This document shows, piece after piece, positions 1-11,867 of a stretch of DNA of 64,000 nucleotides. The notes beneath the pieces were generated by a model. That model was not told the origin of the DNA. It worked only from the letters and a program-made list of their open reading frames with translations, and did not search any database. The number at the start of each line of letters is the position of its first letter. Position 1 is the stretch's first letter. A program made the position numbers and the translations under genes. This DNA is from Parasponia andersonii (taxonomy: Eukaryota > Streptophyta > Magnoliopsida > Rosales > Cannabaceae): NCBI GenBank assembly GCA_002914805.1, contig JXTB01000039.1:334696-398695 (forward strand), read 5' to 3'.

Positions 1-1887
1 TCTGAATTAAGCACATTCATATTTTTGCAGTAAACAACGAACCATATTTTTATATTCAGCATTGGTCAGTTTGTTTGCAGTAATTTTTGATTTCTGAAAG
101 TTGAGTGATTATTTGTTTGTTACTTAAAAATTAAGACAGCATAATTGAGCATAAAAAATTAGAGATAAGTAAGTATAGGTAGATATATACAATAGTTAGT
201 TAAGTTTGCTACGTAGAGAAATATATATATATATATATAAATATAATGAAAAGAGAACCAATTAACTAGATTTTAAAATACTAAAGTATAAATAACTAAG
301 ATTAATAATACTAACACTTAAACGATAAAAAGTTAAAAGATTTAAATATAGCTAAAAATAAAGTTACTGAAATATAAATATTGAAAATAAAGGGGTGAAA
401 TATACCAGTTAATTGGAATAAACTTGTATTGAAAATAAGATACCAGGAAATAGAAGATGCCGTCTTGGTGCAAAAACTACCATGAACATGAGGTTGGGGT
501 CTTGAATGGCTCAACCCTTATAGAGTTCCTTGAACGAGATGCTAGTAAGTGTATAAAAGAATGAATAGATGATGATTTATTATATAAAATATGGCTCGGT
601 TACATACTGACCAAGCCTTGATCATGCATGTGTATGAGCGTAAGTATATAAAACATGAAGTAGGAATCTTTAATGATCAAATTAAAAGTGTTCACTTCAC
701 ATTCTTTGTGATGCAGAAAAGTAGAGATGAATAATCAGTCACTTTATATATGTAAACTAGTGTTTACCGGGTATGAACTAGTACAAAACCTTATAAAATT
801 AGATATGACAATTAGATGATGAATATAAGGCAAAGTCTGAGTGAAAAAGAAGGATTAGAAGCTGAGGTATATGATAAAAGAACAAAGATCAGTCGCTATT
901 TAGGTAGAAATAGCCACTGATCATGCATACAAATTCGCTAAAGATCATTTTATGATATGAAGATAAAGTTGAATTAGTGATCTTAAGCTGAAAACATGAT
1001 TTGGAGTGATGTATAGGAAGTTACGGGATGTTTTATGTCTATCAGGTGGACTAGAATGCAAGAAAACTGATAGTTTGAGCCACTATAATGGCTAGAAACG
1101 TAAGTAACTGAATGAGAGAGAGAGAGAGAGTGATTGTATAAGAGTGTTTGTGTATGTATGAATTGTTATGAATGAACTTATTGTTGTCTTTGTGTAAAAG
1201 GATTGCTCCTATTTATAAGGAGCTGAAACTTGGAAGCCAAGAGGCTAGTGGGAGACAAGGCTGCTAAGTAGCTAAAACGGTTTTTCTTTGTCTCCTAGGA
1301 TCCAGTTCCACCTTTGGTTTTAGTGAAAAATAATGATTAGAGAACATGGGAGTGTTAAAAACCAGTTTAGAGTTTAGCAAACTGCTTTAGGAAGTAGCCT
1401 AGAAGCTGTCACTTCAGCAGTTTCACTCAAAATCTGCAAAATAAGCCAAAAACCACCCGGTTTAGGAGTTAGTTACTGGGAATTAACATATTACTTTGTT
1501 AGAAAGTTTCTGTATGTAATAGTGGCTAGTATTCCTTGATTTGGTGTATGTAACTCACATTCTTATTCCCCTAAAAGGATTTAGGGTATAGGGTAAGGAT
1601 ACCTTAGCTTAGTTAGGATCCGTAACCCTTAAAATAATACTATTCTACTTCCTTTTTCTCTATTTTTGTTCTGTTTTTGGTTTTAATCATATGCAAGCTT
1701 AATCTATCATTGATCAATACTTAATTATAATCATTCTAATCAAATTCAAGGACTTACCCAAAACACAGTTTATTATTTTCAGCACTGGTCAGTTTACTAA
1801 AAAAACCAGTCCTTAAAACGTTCAGTTGCACGTAAAAGACTGATTAGTGCATGTTAAAATGGGAATTGTAATTCAGCAACGTATTTG
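1..1887. other. Non-coding flank, possible old LTR fragment
   Basis: No gene is visible. The stretch holds an (AT)n microsatellite near 222-240 and an (AG)n microsatellite near 1114-1131. Near 1207-1222 the sequence ctcctatttataaggag has a TATA-like core, as in plant LTR promoters. A short direct repeat of about 27 bp (tttat-ttcagca-tggtcagttt) occurs near 49-75 and again near 1770-1796. These fit an old LTR retrotransposon fragment, but I found no TG/CA ends or target duplication, so the identity stays open. Confidence 0.3.
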
Positions 1888-1930
1888 GTGCTTTTAGTAC
1901 TCGTGAAGAACGAGTAGCAACTAAAAGCAC
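1888..1930. repeat. Compact perfect hairpin (43 nt)
   Basis: The arm gtgcttttagt at 1888-1898 is exactly complementary to actaaaagcac at 1920-1930. Inside it, actcgt pairs with acgagt around a gaa-rich loop, with a small asymmetric bulge (agca). It lies about 1 kb past the TBL stop codon, so it may be beyond the transcript. It could be a tiny foldback element or a strong RNA stem. No function can be assigned. Confidence 0.6.
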
Positions 1931-2954
1931 ATTATTATGAAGCAAAACAACACCATTTCAGTAGCAATGTAAATTAATCCGAGGACAATTGAGGATGAAA
2001 AAAGATGATGAGAAAGTATGTTTATTTATCAGTATCACATATTTTTCCTTTTGAGAACAAAAGCTCAGTGTTCACGTCACGAGCCTGTATAATGAACAGA
2101 AACGAACAAAACTGTTACATCTCAGTGGCAAAATTTAGTTCTCTCAGATACAAGAGAGTCTATTAAAGAATGAAAAAATCAGTTTCTGTTACAAAACTGT
2201 TCCATATATTCAACTCATATGTCTTCAGGTTCAGATAATCCAGACCCATCTAAGGAATTGCCGAAGGATTTTCAAAGCATCCAAAACCAACGGGTAGAAT
2301 GAGGATGTTCACAGGTCAGAATTTCCCTTTGTATGCGAGCTTGAGAACAGCTAAAGTAATTGTGACAGGTTTTGATTAAAGAGACGAAGTTGCAACTTAC
2401 TCTAGCAAAAACAAGTGCTCGTAAGTAAATTCCCTATTTTCAGATTTTAAATAACTTGTGTGAGAAAAAGGTCTTAATAAATGCAATTCTGCTCCAACTG
2501 CACCAATTGAAAAGATCAAAATAAGAGGATGCACAGATCACCCACTTTTTCTGAATAAAATCATTAGAATACTTCCTTGTTTTGTGAGAAAATCATTAGA
2601 ACATCGCACTATTCAGTTAACTCTTCTATTCCATACACTGAATTTATTTGATAACTAAAAGGAAGCAGCAAATGGAACAAATGATGGTCAAGTAATTTTG
2701 CTACGTATAACAAAAACCATTGAGCAGTAACCAAAATCAAAATAATTCCTGTTAATGGTAGATGATGGTCACAGCAAATAAGAAATATGGTCACCCTAGT
2801 TGTCATTCTGATGCAAATAATTGTTGATCAGATTGTGCATTGTTGTGTTCATTTCAAAGCATGACGTCATGTGGATATTATTCATCAATTTGAGGAAGCA
2901 AAAGAAGGCAAAAAGAAATAGGCATAAAGTAACAGAACTTACTTGCTCTCACAT
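1931..2954 (-). other. Probable TBL 3' UTR and downstream sequence
   Basis: No coding sequence is supported here. The part adjoining 2954 follows the TBL stop codon on the minus strand and should be 3' UTR. A polyadenylation site could not be fixed because the AT-rich sequence offers many weak signals. The short ORF at 2609-2806 shows no recognisable domain and is treated as chance. Confidence 0.35.
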
Positions 2955-3252
2955 TCACTTGATCTGACGCTCATTATCAACAAGCAAGTAAGAAAGGAGA
3001 ATTTCATTCCACACATCAGGTACTCCAGGTAGGCACCAGTGGCTACAGTCGGGAACAGATGGATTGTCGCTCCACCGACCCACATGTGCATCACTTCGAA
3101 AAGCTGACATCGAAGTTACATGCAGCACAGTTACAGGAAGTGTCGTATTCTTCACAACTTCAAATGCAGTGTCTGAAAATACGCTGTGTTCTCTGCCTTT
3201 GGTGTCAAACACAGGTTGCTGGGTCACGTTGCAAATTCTTTGAGTTAAATTA
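2955..3252 (-). CDS. TBL exon 3: DxxH C-terminus
   Basis: This 298-nt terminal exon starts after the acceptor tctgcatcag and encodes [14 protein letters not shown] through the [18 protein letters not shown] block to the stop TGA at 2955-2957. D389 and H392 are the conserved DxxH pair expected to complete the esterase-type active site with S159. The exon lies 6 kb from exon 2 because of the Copia insertion but is intact. Confidence 0.87.
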
Positions 3253-6200
3253 CTGATGCAGAAATAAAAATCATTAGTCAGTTATGTAAAGGCTAATACT
3301 GTAGCACCAAAAAAAAAAAAAAAAACAAGCCAATAGTGATCAGCCCTTAAGAGTCCCAATTCATAGCCCTCAGCTTAATTCTAGCTTCAAATATTCTTTC
3401 CTACACCTTTTAATACATTTACTTCCGTATTCAAGAGCAATGCCCGAGCCACCAACTTCTTTTTACCAGATTTCACTCTCTAAGTGATGTACCTTCTCAC
3501 TAAATCCTGTTCTTTTGAATGGAAACACAAATCTAAAACTCGGGAATTGGAAGGTGAAGAAATTAGAGAGAAAACCTTCTTATTTTACTTACATATACAA
3601 CACAAAATACAATCAAGTTTTATATAGACTTCAAGAAAAGACCAACCTCTAAAAAATAGACCAAAAACTAGTCCCTGAAAAACATGGATTCCAAGCCTAA
3701 AAACAGGAAAAGAAAAATAAAACACTAACTCTGAAACAAGGAACATAAAACTAGTTGCTGAAAACAAACCAGCCAAAACACCCATAAGAAGGAAAAATAA
3801 ATAAAAGAAATCAAAAAAATAAGAATAAACAATTTTGAAATTCCACACTCCCTCTCAAGCTAGGAATAGTTGTCAATCATTCCTAATTTGGAGATTAAGA
3901 CTTTGAACTTTTCTCTTCGCAGCGACTTAGTTAGAACATTAACAGCTTGTGAGTTGGCGGAGGTGTAAACAAGTTCAAGTATCCTTTTTTCGACCTTTTC
4001 CTTAATGAAATGCCGATCAAGTTCAACATGTTTAGTACAAACGTGATGCACAGGATTTTTCGCAATGCTGATTGTTGCTAAATTGTCGCACAACACCTTT
4101 ATAGAGTTTGTAACCGTAATTCCAAGTTCCTTTAGTAACCTTTTCAGCCACATTCCTTTCACATATGCTCAAGGCTAGAGCACGATATTCAGCTTCTGCA
4201 CTGCTTCTAACAACCACAGATTGTTTCTTACTTCTCCAAGTTACAAAGTTCTCTCAAACATAAGTGCAATATCCTATAGTGGATCTCCTATCAGTAACGG
4301 ACTTTGCCCAGTCAGCATCAGAATATATTTCAATTTCTCTATTGTTTCCCTTTTTAAAAAACAAGCTATTCCCTAGGGTCATCTTCAAGTACTTGAAAAT
4401 TCTATAAATTGCTACAAGATGTTCCTCACTAGGGTTGTTCATAAATTGACTAACAACACTTACTGGGAATCCGATGTCAAGCCGTGTATGGGCTAAATAG
4501 ATGAATTTATCTACCAGATACTGGTATCTGCCCTTATCAATAGGGGCACAATCATTTCTTAATCCAAGGTTGTAGTTGGACTCCATAGGAGTAGTAGCAG
4601 GTTTGTAGCCTAACATTCCTGTCTTCTTAAGTAAATCTAGGATATACTTGCACTGAGAAATTGAGATGCCTTTCTTGCATCGAGCCACCTCCATCCCTAA
4701 AAAATATTTAAGTTTCTTAGGTCTTTTACTTCAAATTCCTTTGCAAGTACATTTTTCAGTCTGCTCATTTCTTCCAAGTAATCCCCAATTAAAATGAAAT
4801 CGTCCACATACACTATAAGAATAGCAATTTTTCCTTCTTGTGAATGTCTAGAGAATAAAGTATGATTGGTCTGCCCTTGAGTGTAACTATGTTCTTTGAC
4901 AACCTTTGTAAACCTTTCGAACCATGCCCTTGGAGACTATTTGAGACCATAAAGCGATTTTCTCAGCCTACATACTTTGTTAGAATTGCTTGGCATCTCG
5001 AATCCAAGAAGAATCTCCATATAAACCTCATCTTGCAAATCACCATTGGGAAATGCGTTTTTCACATCAAGTTGATAAAGAGGCCAATCATAATTTGTTG
5101 CCAATGAGAGTAGAACCCTCACAGTATTTCGTTTTGCTACTGGGGCAAATGTCTCCTGGTAGTCCAAGTCATAGGTTTGTGTAAAACCTTTGGCTACCAA
5201 CCTTGTCTTGTAACGTTCAACTATTTCGTCGGGTTTGTATTTGACATTAAAGATCCACCTACTGGCAATTTTCCTTGAGGAAGATCAGAGATTTCCTAAG
5301 TTCTATTTTTCTTCAATGCATTAATTTCCTCTCCAATTGTTGCCTTCCACTTTGATCTTTTGAGGGCCTCATAGATATCTTTAGGGGTGTCTACAATAAT
5401 CATATTTGTAGTGAAAGTAAAAATCTAGGTGAGAGACCATCATATGAGATAAATTGGGTAATAGGGTGTTGTGTGCAAGACCTTACACCCTTCCTCAGAG
5501 CAATGGGAATATCAAAATCATTATCAGTGTTATACAAAGGAGAAGACTCGAGAGTTGTACTACCTGGACTTTGTGGAGCCGAGTTGGATTCTTGGTTTTG
5601 TTTAAACAATGTATGGGGCTCTATCTCCACTTGAGGTTTCTTTTTTCTTGAGTACACACNAGTACAACCAAAGATTTTTGGAGATAGAGTATTGATGATT
5701 CAAGTATTGGGATAACATGAGAGCAACGTTTGGCAAGGAGTTTTGAACTTAAGAATCTGTTAAGGCATTCAGTTTATTAGATAGGTTATAGTTAAGACAA
5801 CTTCCCCCAAAAAGTTTTTTGGCACATTCATTGAAAATATAAGCGATCGAGCAACCTCAAGTAAATGCCTATTTTCCTTTTTGCAATTCCATTTTGTTGA
5901 GGAGTATCAAAACATGAACTTTGTTGGATTATACCATTGTTCTCAAAAAAATTCCCAAGTATGGTGTTAAAATACTCTGTAGCATTGTCTGATCTAAACA
6001 CTTTGATTTTTGTTTGAAACTGTGTGTATCACAGCATGAAAATTTTAAAAAATGGCTTTTACTTCCAACTTTTCTTTCATTAGATAAACCCAAGTTACCC
6101 TAATATGATCATCAATAAATGAAACAAACCATCTATTTCCTGAGATATTATTGACTCTAGAAGGTCCCCGGATGTCACTGTGAATGATATAAAATAGTTA

Positions 6201-9200
6201 AGATGGTTTATACGTGTAAATAGGGTCATTAGATCTAGTAAGTTTGGACAATTGGCAAATTTCACATTGTAAGAACTTAGGATAAATATCATCAACTAAA
6301 TGCAGAAACATCTTTTTCAAGTACAAAACATTAGGGTGACCTAATTTATAGTGCCAAAACAAAATTGTACTCTCTTTATTAGAAGAAAGAAAAACAGGAA
6401 ATGACACACCCCTTGCATTGTTTGTTTATCAAGATTTCGTGAATCCTCTAGAAGATGGAGTCCTGTACATTCTTTAGCATTGCCAATCATCCTCCTCGAT
6501 TCCAAGTCATGAAATTCAATAATACATAGTGAAGAAATTAGTAATATATGTCAAATCCCTTGCAAGTTTGCTTACAGACAATAAGTTACAATCCAAACTT
6601 GGAACCAAGAGAACTGATTTTAAAATCAGATCTTTGGATAAAACTACTGAACTTGTTCTAGCCACTTTGGTTAAGGAACCATCAGCAATCTTTATCATAA
6701 AATTTTTAGAACAAGGTGTAAAGATATGGAAAAGAGATGGGTTACTCGTCATGTGGTCTAATGCTTTTGAGTCAACTATCCAGGAATTATTTTTCTCTGA
6801 CTGAGTTCTCAAGGCAATGGAAAAATTACCTCGTTGTGCAACTGAACCAGTACTCACATTGATTGCCGCTGGAGCTAGCTGAGATACAGCTGGTTGGGAG
6901 TGATTGAGGTTCTGGTTAAGCATTTTCTGAAGAATTTCCAGTTGTTCCTTGTTGGATGGACTGATTTCTGCAGCTGAATGTTCTTGTCCAGTAACTGTAT
7001 AGCCACGACTTTCTCGTAGTTTTCAATCAAGTGGCTTTCCATAAAGATTCCTGCAGGTTTGTGTAGTGTGACCTAGTTTTTTGTAATGCTCACACTAGGG
7101 CCTTCCTCCTTTTCGGGCACGGTTATCAGTTGATAAGCTAATATTTCGAGTCACAAAGGCAGAACTCTCATTTAGGTTGGGCGTCGATAGATTTGTGGTC
7201 CAAGCATAACTTTCTTTCTGCTTGCTTCTCTTCTTACTTTTGAAAAAATTTCTTAAATTGATGGCAAAAGCTTGATTGCCATTATTCTAATTCTTACCTC
7301 ATCTAGATTTTTGTTCAGCCCTAATAGCAACTTGAATATCCTATCATTTTCAACAATCTTTTTATATTTAGCATTACATTATGAGCATCCCACCTTAAAG
7401 TCTTCAAATATATCAAATTGTTTCCAATATCTATTCAAGATATTGAAGTACTGAGTGACAGTAAACTCACTTTGTCGAAGATCATGAATCGACCCTTTTA
7501 TTTCAAAGAGTTCAGATGTATTTTCCTTGTCGAAGTAAGAGATTCTAGCAACATCCCAAATTTCCTTGACTGTTGCATAGTACATGAAATCTTCCCCAAC
7601 ATCGTTAGTCATCGAATTAATTAACCATGACATAACCATGCTGTTTTCAGATTTCCTGACCTTGTATTTCGAATCTTCCCTTGGTGGCTTTGCATCAATA
7701 TCCGTGAAGTAATCATCTTTGTCCTTTCTGCATATGAACATCATCACGGACTGGGACCATTGAAGATAGTTCTAACCGTTGAGTTTGTGATCAATAATAG
7801 GCAAGACAACACCTTCAGAACTGTTGGGCAGAGATGGATTTGCACCCTAACTTCTAGAATTTACCTCAGAACTTGAATCTGAGGCCATTTATATTTTTTT
7901 TAAGGGTTTGGTTCAGATTTCTAACTCTGATATAATGAAGAAATTAGAGAGAAAACCCTCTTATATTACTTATAAACACAACACAAAATACAATCAAGTT
8001 TTATATAGACTTCAAGGAAAGAAAACCTTTAAAAAACAGACCAAAAACCAGTCTCTGAAAAATAGGGATTCCAAGCCTAAAAACATAAAAAAAAATAAAA
8101 TAAAATACAAATCTTGAAACAAGGAACATAAAACTGGTCGCTGAAAACAAACCAGCCAAAATACCCATAAGACAAAGAGGAAAAATAAATAAAGGAAATC
8201 AGAAAAGTAAGAATTAACAATTTTGAAATTCCACAGAAGGCGCCTACTCATTTTTTCTTAATATATTGATGTACTAGAAATCCCCGAACTGGCTTTGCAA
8301 ACTTGAGTTGAAACTGGATCTTCCCGCTGAACCCGATGATGTTGGGAGGCAGGAAACCAAAGCAGTACTTGTAGTTAGGTCTCCATGAAGAATCAAACCC
8401 CAAGAGAGAAAACCACAAGCCTGACTGGTTGAACTACCCCTCGTGGGTAGAAGATGCCTCATCACACATAAACAAAATTGGTACAAGTTTGGTGGTGCAA
8501 GTACTACTCTATTTTCAGTATTACTTTGCTAGCAAACAACCATACAACCAATCTTAACACTGCTGTTTGCTCATAAAACGAACATTTTGTCACAAAACAT
8601 ATTATATTCCTTTGATAAAATCTACAAGTCGTAAAACTAAAATTTGTATACCAAATTACTTGTGTCCAAACTGGTCTAGGAAGAAAGAGTCTGAACAGTT
8701 TAAGAATCTGTTGCATGTCACATAGTGATAAAACTTAAAAGCTCCAGAAAAGAAGTTGGTTGCTAAGAGTAACCCATTCCAACTTAGCTTGCGAAAGAGA
8801 GAGTTTATAAAATATGCCTACAGGGAAGAAAATCAATGCTTGGTCCTCCAAATGATTGTACAAACTGGAAAGGTCCACAATTTTAATGAGGAAACATCCA
8901 AGTTACTAATGCTATTCTGAAGGAAGTAGGAAACATCCAAGTGCAAAACCCTTCAGTAAAACCCAAAATGTATAAGCTCTGTAAGCCTAGTCCATTTCTA
9001 AGTGATCACAGACAGGTCAGAGAACTTATCAAGTTTCAGACTATAGTACAATTAAACTCTCAAGTTTCAACCAAAGCAGTAACAGTAAATTATTTTAATC
9101 CCGTATCATCTCCTCCTATAAGTAAATATCTACATATATATACAAACCAAAACTTAAGAACTTTCGAAAAAGAAAGAAAATCCATTTCTCTTCTGATTCA

Positions 9201-10630
9201 AAAACGTAGTTTTTGAGCACTTACAATAAGAAAAATAATAATAATAATAAATATGCTTAAAAAGATGACAATTTGCTCCAATATCAAAGAGTACCTCCAA
9301 TGAGATGGTTCAAAAGTACGAAAGAAAACATGTGTTCGATTTGTATCAATATTTTCCTCAACCCATGATGCCCACGTGTCTAGTGCTGTTCTGTAGGCAG
9401 TTGGAATTGACATTCCGAGCTTTAGTGAGTTTCCAACCTGGAAATAGCAACCACTGTGCAAAATAGAAATTGAAGCAGTAAATATAGGTATCTATTATCT
9501 CCAATGTATCTAAGACGTACGCACGCTAGATGAAAGTAACTCTGAAGAGAGATTCATTGACCATGAGGCCACTATGTATATTATGAGTATCTATTTGTAC
9601 GTCAACATTATTCTAAATCATAAATTTTATGAAGGTTCATCCATATCACTTTACCCTTAACATTTCACTGCTGCCAAATCAATGTTTCTTCACATTCATT
9701 CCTTTATAATTTGCAAGTAATTTTCTTAGAATGTCATAATTATAACACAACATAAGGATTGCAAAGATTTAATTCTAAAAAAGTACAGGGATTCATGGGA
9801 TCAACATTCAGGACCAAGTGAACTTACATATGAAAAAGTTTCCCTGGAACCCACCACTGTCCTGTATTGAAAATGAGAACATCTGAATCAACCCACTGGC
9901 CACTAATATCATCCAACTTGTCCAACTTCAGTGTCGACCTGACCCTTTTCGGTGCATGTCTTGGAATAGAACCTTGTTGCACCAGGAAAACTGAGCGGAA
10001 GAACTCAATTGTAAAATTGAAGGAATCAAACCTAACATTTAAATATCGAATTTGTTTGGTTATCTCATTCCCATTGACTTCATAAACACTCTTCTTATCT
10101 TGTATACCAGTCATAAGCAAGCATATAAGGGACTCCCATTGTGTTCTACTCATAGAATCACCTACAAAAACGACTCTTTTTCCTCGAAGTCGTTCCAATA
10201 AGCTCTGCACATTAAATGCAGGAATATTACAGTTCTTAGGCTTCCACCTCCATTTAAGATAATCTGTATCTTCCCGACCATTACGCAAGCAATCGAATCC
10301 CCGTTCCACGAAGGGACATTCCGTTGCATTGTACAATGGATAACTATTGTCTAGGAACCAACTTCCATCAAGCACGTTGCAGGTACTTACAGAATCATTA
10401 AGCGTGGGAACACCGTACACATGAAAGGCCTGGCTGAGAGTTGGGAGCACATACAAGTAACCACAGAGAAAGGCTATAAGGAATGAAAGCAATGACCCTG
10501 TCACAACAAGTAGCTTAAACAAACGAGAGACCCAGCTCAATCGCCTGACCCTTGGGCTTCCCATGCCCAATCCTTTTCGGTTGAATGAAATAGTCCGATT
10601 ATAGGACGTACTCCTGCTGAAAGTAACCAT
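2955..10630 (-). CDS. Trichome birefringence-like (TBL) polysaccharide O-acetyltransferase, three exons
   Basis: TBL proteins are Golgi type II membrane proteins that transfer acetyl groups to wall polysaccharides such as xylan, mannan or pectin. The exons at 10630-9828, 9453-9295 and 3252-2955 join with GT-AG introns into exactly 1260 nt, or 419 aa plus stop. Visible parts are a basic N-terminus, a membrane anchor at about residues 38-62, the TBL domain from C84, the esterase-type GDS motif with S159, and the C-terminal DCSHWCLPG block carrying D389 and H392 of the DxxH motif. The start is the ATG at 10630, because the longer frame opens with a non-ATG codon just after an in-frame stop. Intron 2 is 6042 bp, of which 4686 bp is a Copia insertion plus target duplication; the remaining ancestral intron is about 1.36 kb. 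The sequence around GDS recalls Arabidopsis TBL10/TBL11, but from memory only, so no symbol is given. Confidence 0.9.
3555..3847 (-). repeat. Copia 3' LTR
   Basis: This runs from tgaagaaatt to aattccaca and matches 7936-8235 with scattered substitutions and small indels. The adjoining purine run on the minus strand (gagaggga, + strand 3848-3857) is the polypurine tract, which fixes the orientation. Confidence 0.93.
3860..5230 (-). pseudogene. Copia reverse transcriptase and RNase H, broken
   Basis: The RT part shows [35 protein letters not shown] and the catalytic YVDD (about 4800-4830). It is followed by [20 protein letters not shown] and the RNase H end ([39 protein letters not shown]). 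Frame breaks lie near 4695-4930 and 4220-4255, so no continuous pol is left. Confidence 0.85.
5700..6923 (-). pseudogene. Copia protease, pre-integrase and integrase, broken
   Basis: The protease site reads [12 protein letters not shown], so the usual D-S-G-A has lysine in place of glycine, which should inactivate it. Downstream on the minus strand come the pre-integrase zinc motif ([10 protein letters not shown] ... CEICQLSK) and an integrase core with recognisable blocks ([18 protein letters not shown]). Several in-frame stops and frame changes interrupt it. Confidence 0.78.
7379..7888 (-). pseudogene. Copia gag (UBN2-type), broken
   Basis: The frame opens with ATG at 7888 ([13 protein letters not shown]) and meets in-frame stops after 13 codons and again before NYLQWSQ. 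It then runs open through [20 protein letters not shown] and the [13 protein letters not shown] block typical of Copia gag (UBN2 family). Gag would form the particle shell. With two early stops this copy cannot make it. Confidence 0.8.
7936..8235 (-). repeat. Copia 5' LTR
   Basis: This is the partner of 3555-3847. Just inside it, the minus strand reads ttatatcagagttag, a decayed form of the tggtatcagagc primer-binding site for initiator-Met tRNA (about 7921-7935). Confidence 0.93.
9295..9453 (-). CDS. TBL exon 2
   Basis: This 159-nt internal exon encodes [20 protein letters not shown] through FEPSHW, typical TBL blocks between the GDS and DxxH motifs. The acceptor is ttttgcacag before 9453 and the donor is ggag|gtactc after 9295. 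Both junctions keep phase 2. The split codon at its 3' end becomes AG+T (Ser) when joined to exon 3. Confidence 0.87.
9828..10630 (-). CDS. TBL exon 1: membrane anchor and GDS domain
   Basis: This 803-nt exon encodes residues 1-267 and two bases of codon 268. It carries the single membrane anchor ([20 protein letters not shown]), the start of the TBL domain ([17 protein letters not shown]) and [16 protein letters not shown] with the catalytic-type serine. It ends at the donor catat|gtaagt at 9828/9827. A minus-strand ATG at 10674-10672 lies 44 nt upstream and out of frame. If it is in the mature 5' UTR it would open an overlapping uORF. Confidence 0.88.
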
Positions 10631-11221
10631 CTTAATCGCCCAAACCACCAAGGTTTATGAAAACTACTCCTCATAGTGAGAAACATACCAAATCAAGTTT
10701 TAAAACACTGCATCTTTCTACGAACACAATCAATCCCATAACTACAGGAGCCCAACCAAAACTATCATATCAAAATGATTAAACTTCAAATTCAAATTTC
10801 ATGAATCTCAAAGCAGAATTAAAGCATATCGAGTGAATCCATACCATTCTATCTATCAACACAAAAAGCTCAAAAATCCAAGCTCAGAACCGTTTTACGA
10901 TTCCGACCCATTACAGGAATCATATAAAAACGAAAAGGGCTTGCTTTGAATCTCAAGAAAAACGTACCCAGTTGCCAGAAACCATTGGAAAGCAGGGATA
11001 TCAGACAATACCATACGCAACTGAGGATAAACTAGCTACATTTACAGAGAGTAGCTATTTTTTGGCGGTGGATAGAGATTGAGAGAATCTACCTGTGATG
11101 CTTTTAAAGATCTCTTAAGGAAGAAAGCTTGAAAATAAGGTTTCAAAATGGTCCAGGAAGAGAGATGCGAGAGAGTTTGGAGAGTCGGAGATCAGAAGGA
11201 TCGAGGTGGTTGGAACTTGAA
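10631..11221 (-). promoter_or_regulatory. TBL 5' UTR and proximal upstream region, incomplete
   Basis: This is the stretch between the TBL start codon and the assembly gap. It has no coding ORF that makes sense. It should contain the 5' UTR, perhaps with an intron, but no TATA box or clear splice pair could be fixed, and the promoter may lie in or beyond the gap. Confidence 0.4.
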
Positions 11222-11664
11222 NNNNNNNNNNNNNNNNNNNNNNNNNNNNNNNNNNNNNNNNNNNNNNNNNNNNNNNNNNNNNNNNNNNNNNNNNNNNNNN
11301 NNNNNNNNNNNNNNNNNNNNNNNNNNNNNNNNNNNNNNNNNNNNNNNNNNNNNNNNNNNNNNNNNNNNNNNNNNNNNNNNNNNNNNNNNNNNNNNNNNNN
11401 NNNNNNNNNNNNNNNNNNNNNNNNNNNNNNNNNNNNNNNNNNNNNNNNNNNNNNNNNNNNNNNNNNNNNNNNNNNNNNNNNNNNNNNNNNNNNNNNNNNN
11501 NNNNNNNNNNNNNNNNNNNNNNNNNNNNNNNNNNNNNNNNNNNNNNNNNNNNNNNNNNNNNNNNNNNNNNNNNNNNNNNNNNNNNNNNNNNNNNNNNNNN
11601 NNNNNNNNNNNNNNNNNNNNNNNNNNNNNNNNNNNNNNNNNNNNNNNNNNNNNNNNNNNNNNNN
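11222..11664. other. Assembly gap, 443 N
   Basis: This is a run of 443 undetermined bases. All reading frames across it are artefacts. It sits about 0.6 kb upstream of the TBL start codon and hides possible promoter sequence. Confidence 1.
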
Positions 11665-11867
11665 TTTTTTTATTTGGGCCAAAACAGGCCTGGGTCAGGC
11701 TGGGCTGGGCTCATATTTTAAAATTCTGGGCCATCCCAGCCTGACCTATTTTGCTACTTCTAAATCTAACGTAAAGTCAAAATAAATTACGGTTTAATAT
11801 TCGCTATAAATAAGAATTTAATACAAAACATTTAATCATTGTTTGTTATCAAACATAAAAAAATGAA
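11665..11867. repeat. Short GC-rich GGGCC/GGCCT repeat edge, then AT-rich sequence
   Basis: The sequence after the gap (gggccaaaacaggcctgggt, then gggctgggct and ggccatcccagcctg) is a cluster of short inverted GGCC/GGGC motifs, in contrast to the AT-rich surroundings. Repeats of this type may have caused the gap. No gene is seen. Confidence 0.4.

Larger units (their letters stand above)
3555..8235 (-). mobile_element. Ty1/Copia LTR retrotransposon inserted in TBL intron 2
   Basis: The element is 4681 bp with TG...CA LTRs of 293 bp (left) and 300 bp (right), flanked by a perfect 5-bp target duplication GAAGG (3550-3554 and 8236-8240). It reads on the minus strand in the order gag, protease, integrase, reverse transcriptase, RNase H, which is the Copia order. 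It has the same orientation as the host TBL gene, so its LTR signals lie in sense within the pre-mRNA. The coding frame is broken by several stops and frameshifts, so it is non-autonomous now. A single N at 5660 interrupts the integrase-RT spacer. Confidence 0.95.

Noticed and set aside
8274-8486. A 70-codon minus-strand ORF as an extra TBL exon
   Set aside because: Exon 2 joins exon 3 directly in phase and gives an exact 1260-nt CDS. The ORF has no TBL motif and lies in the intron.
10631-10651. Seven extra residues before the TBL ATG
   Set aside because: The frame begins at a TTG directly after an in-frame stop; the first ATG is at 10630.
11129-11785. Long ORFs of 179-218 codons on both strands
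   Set aside because: They run through 443 N; the open frame is an artefact of the gap.
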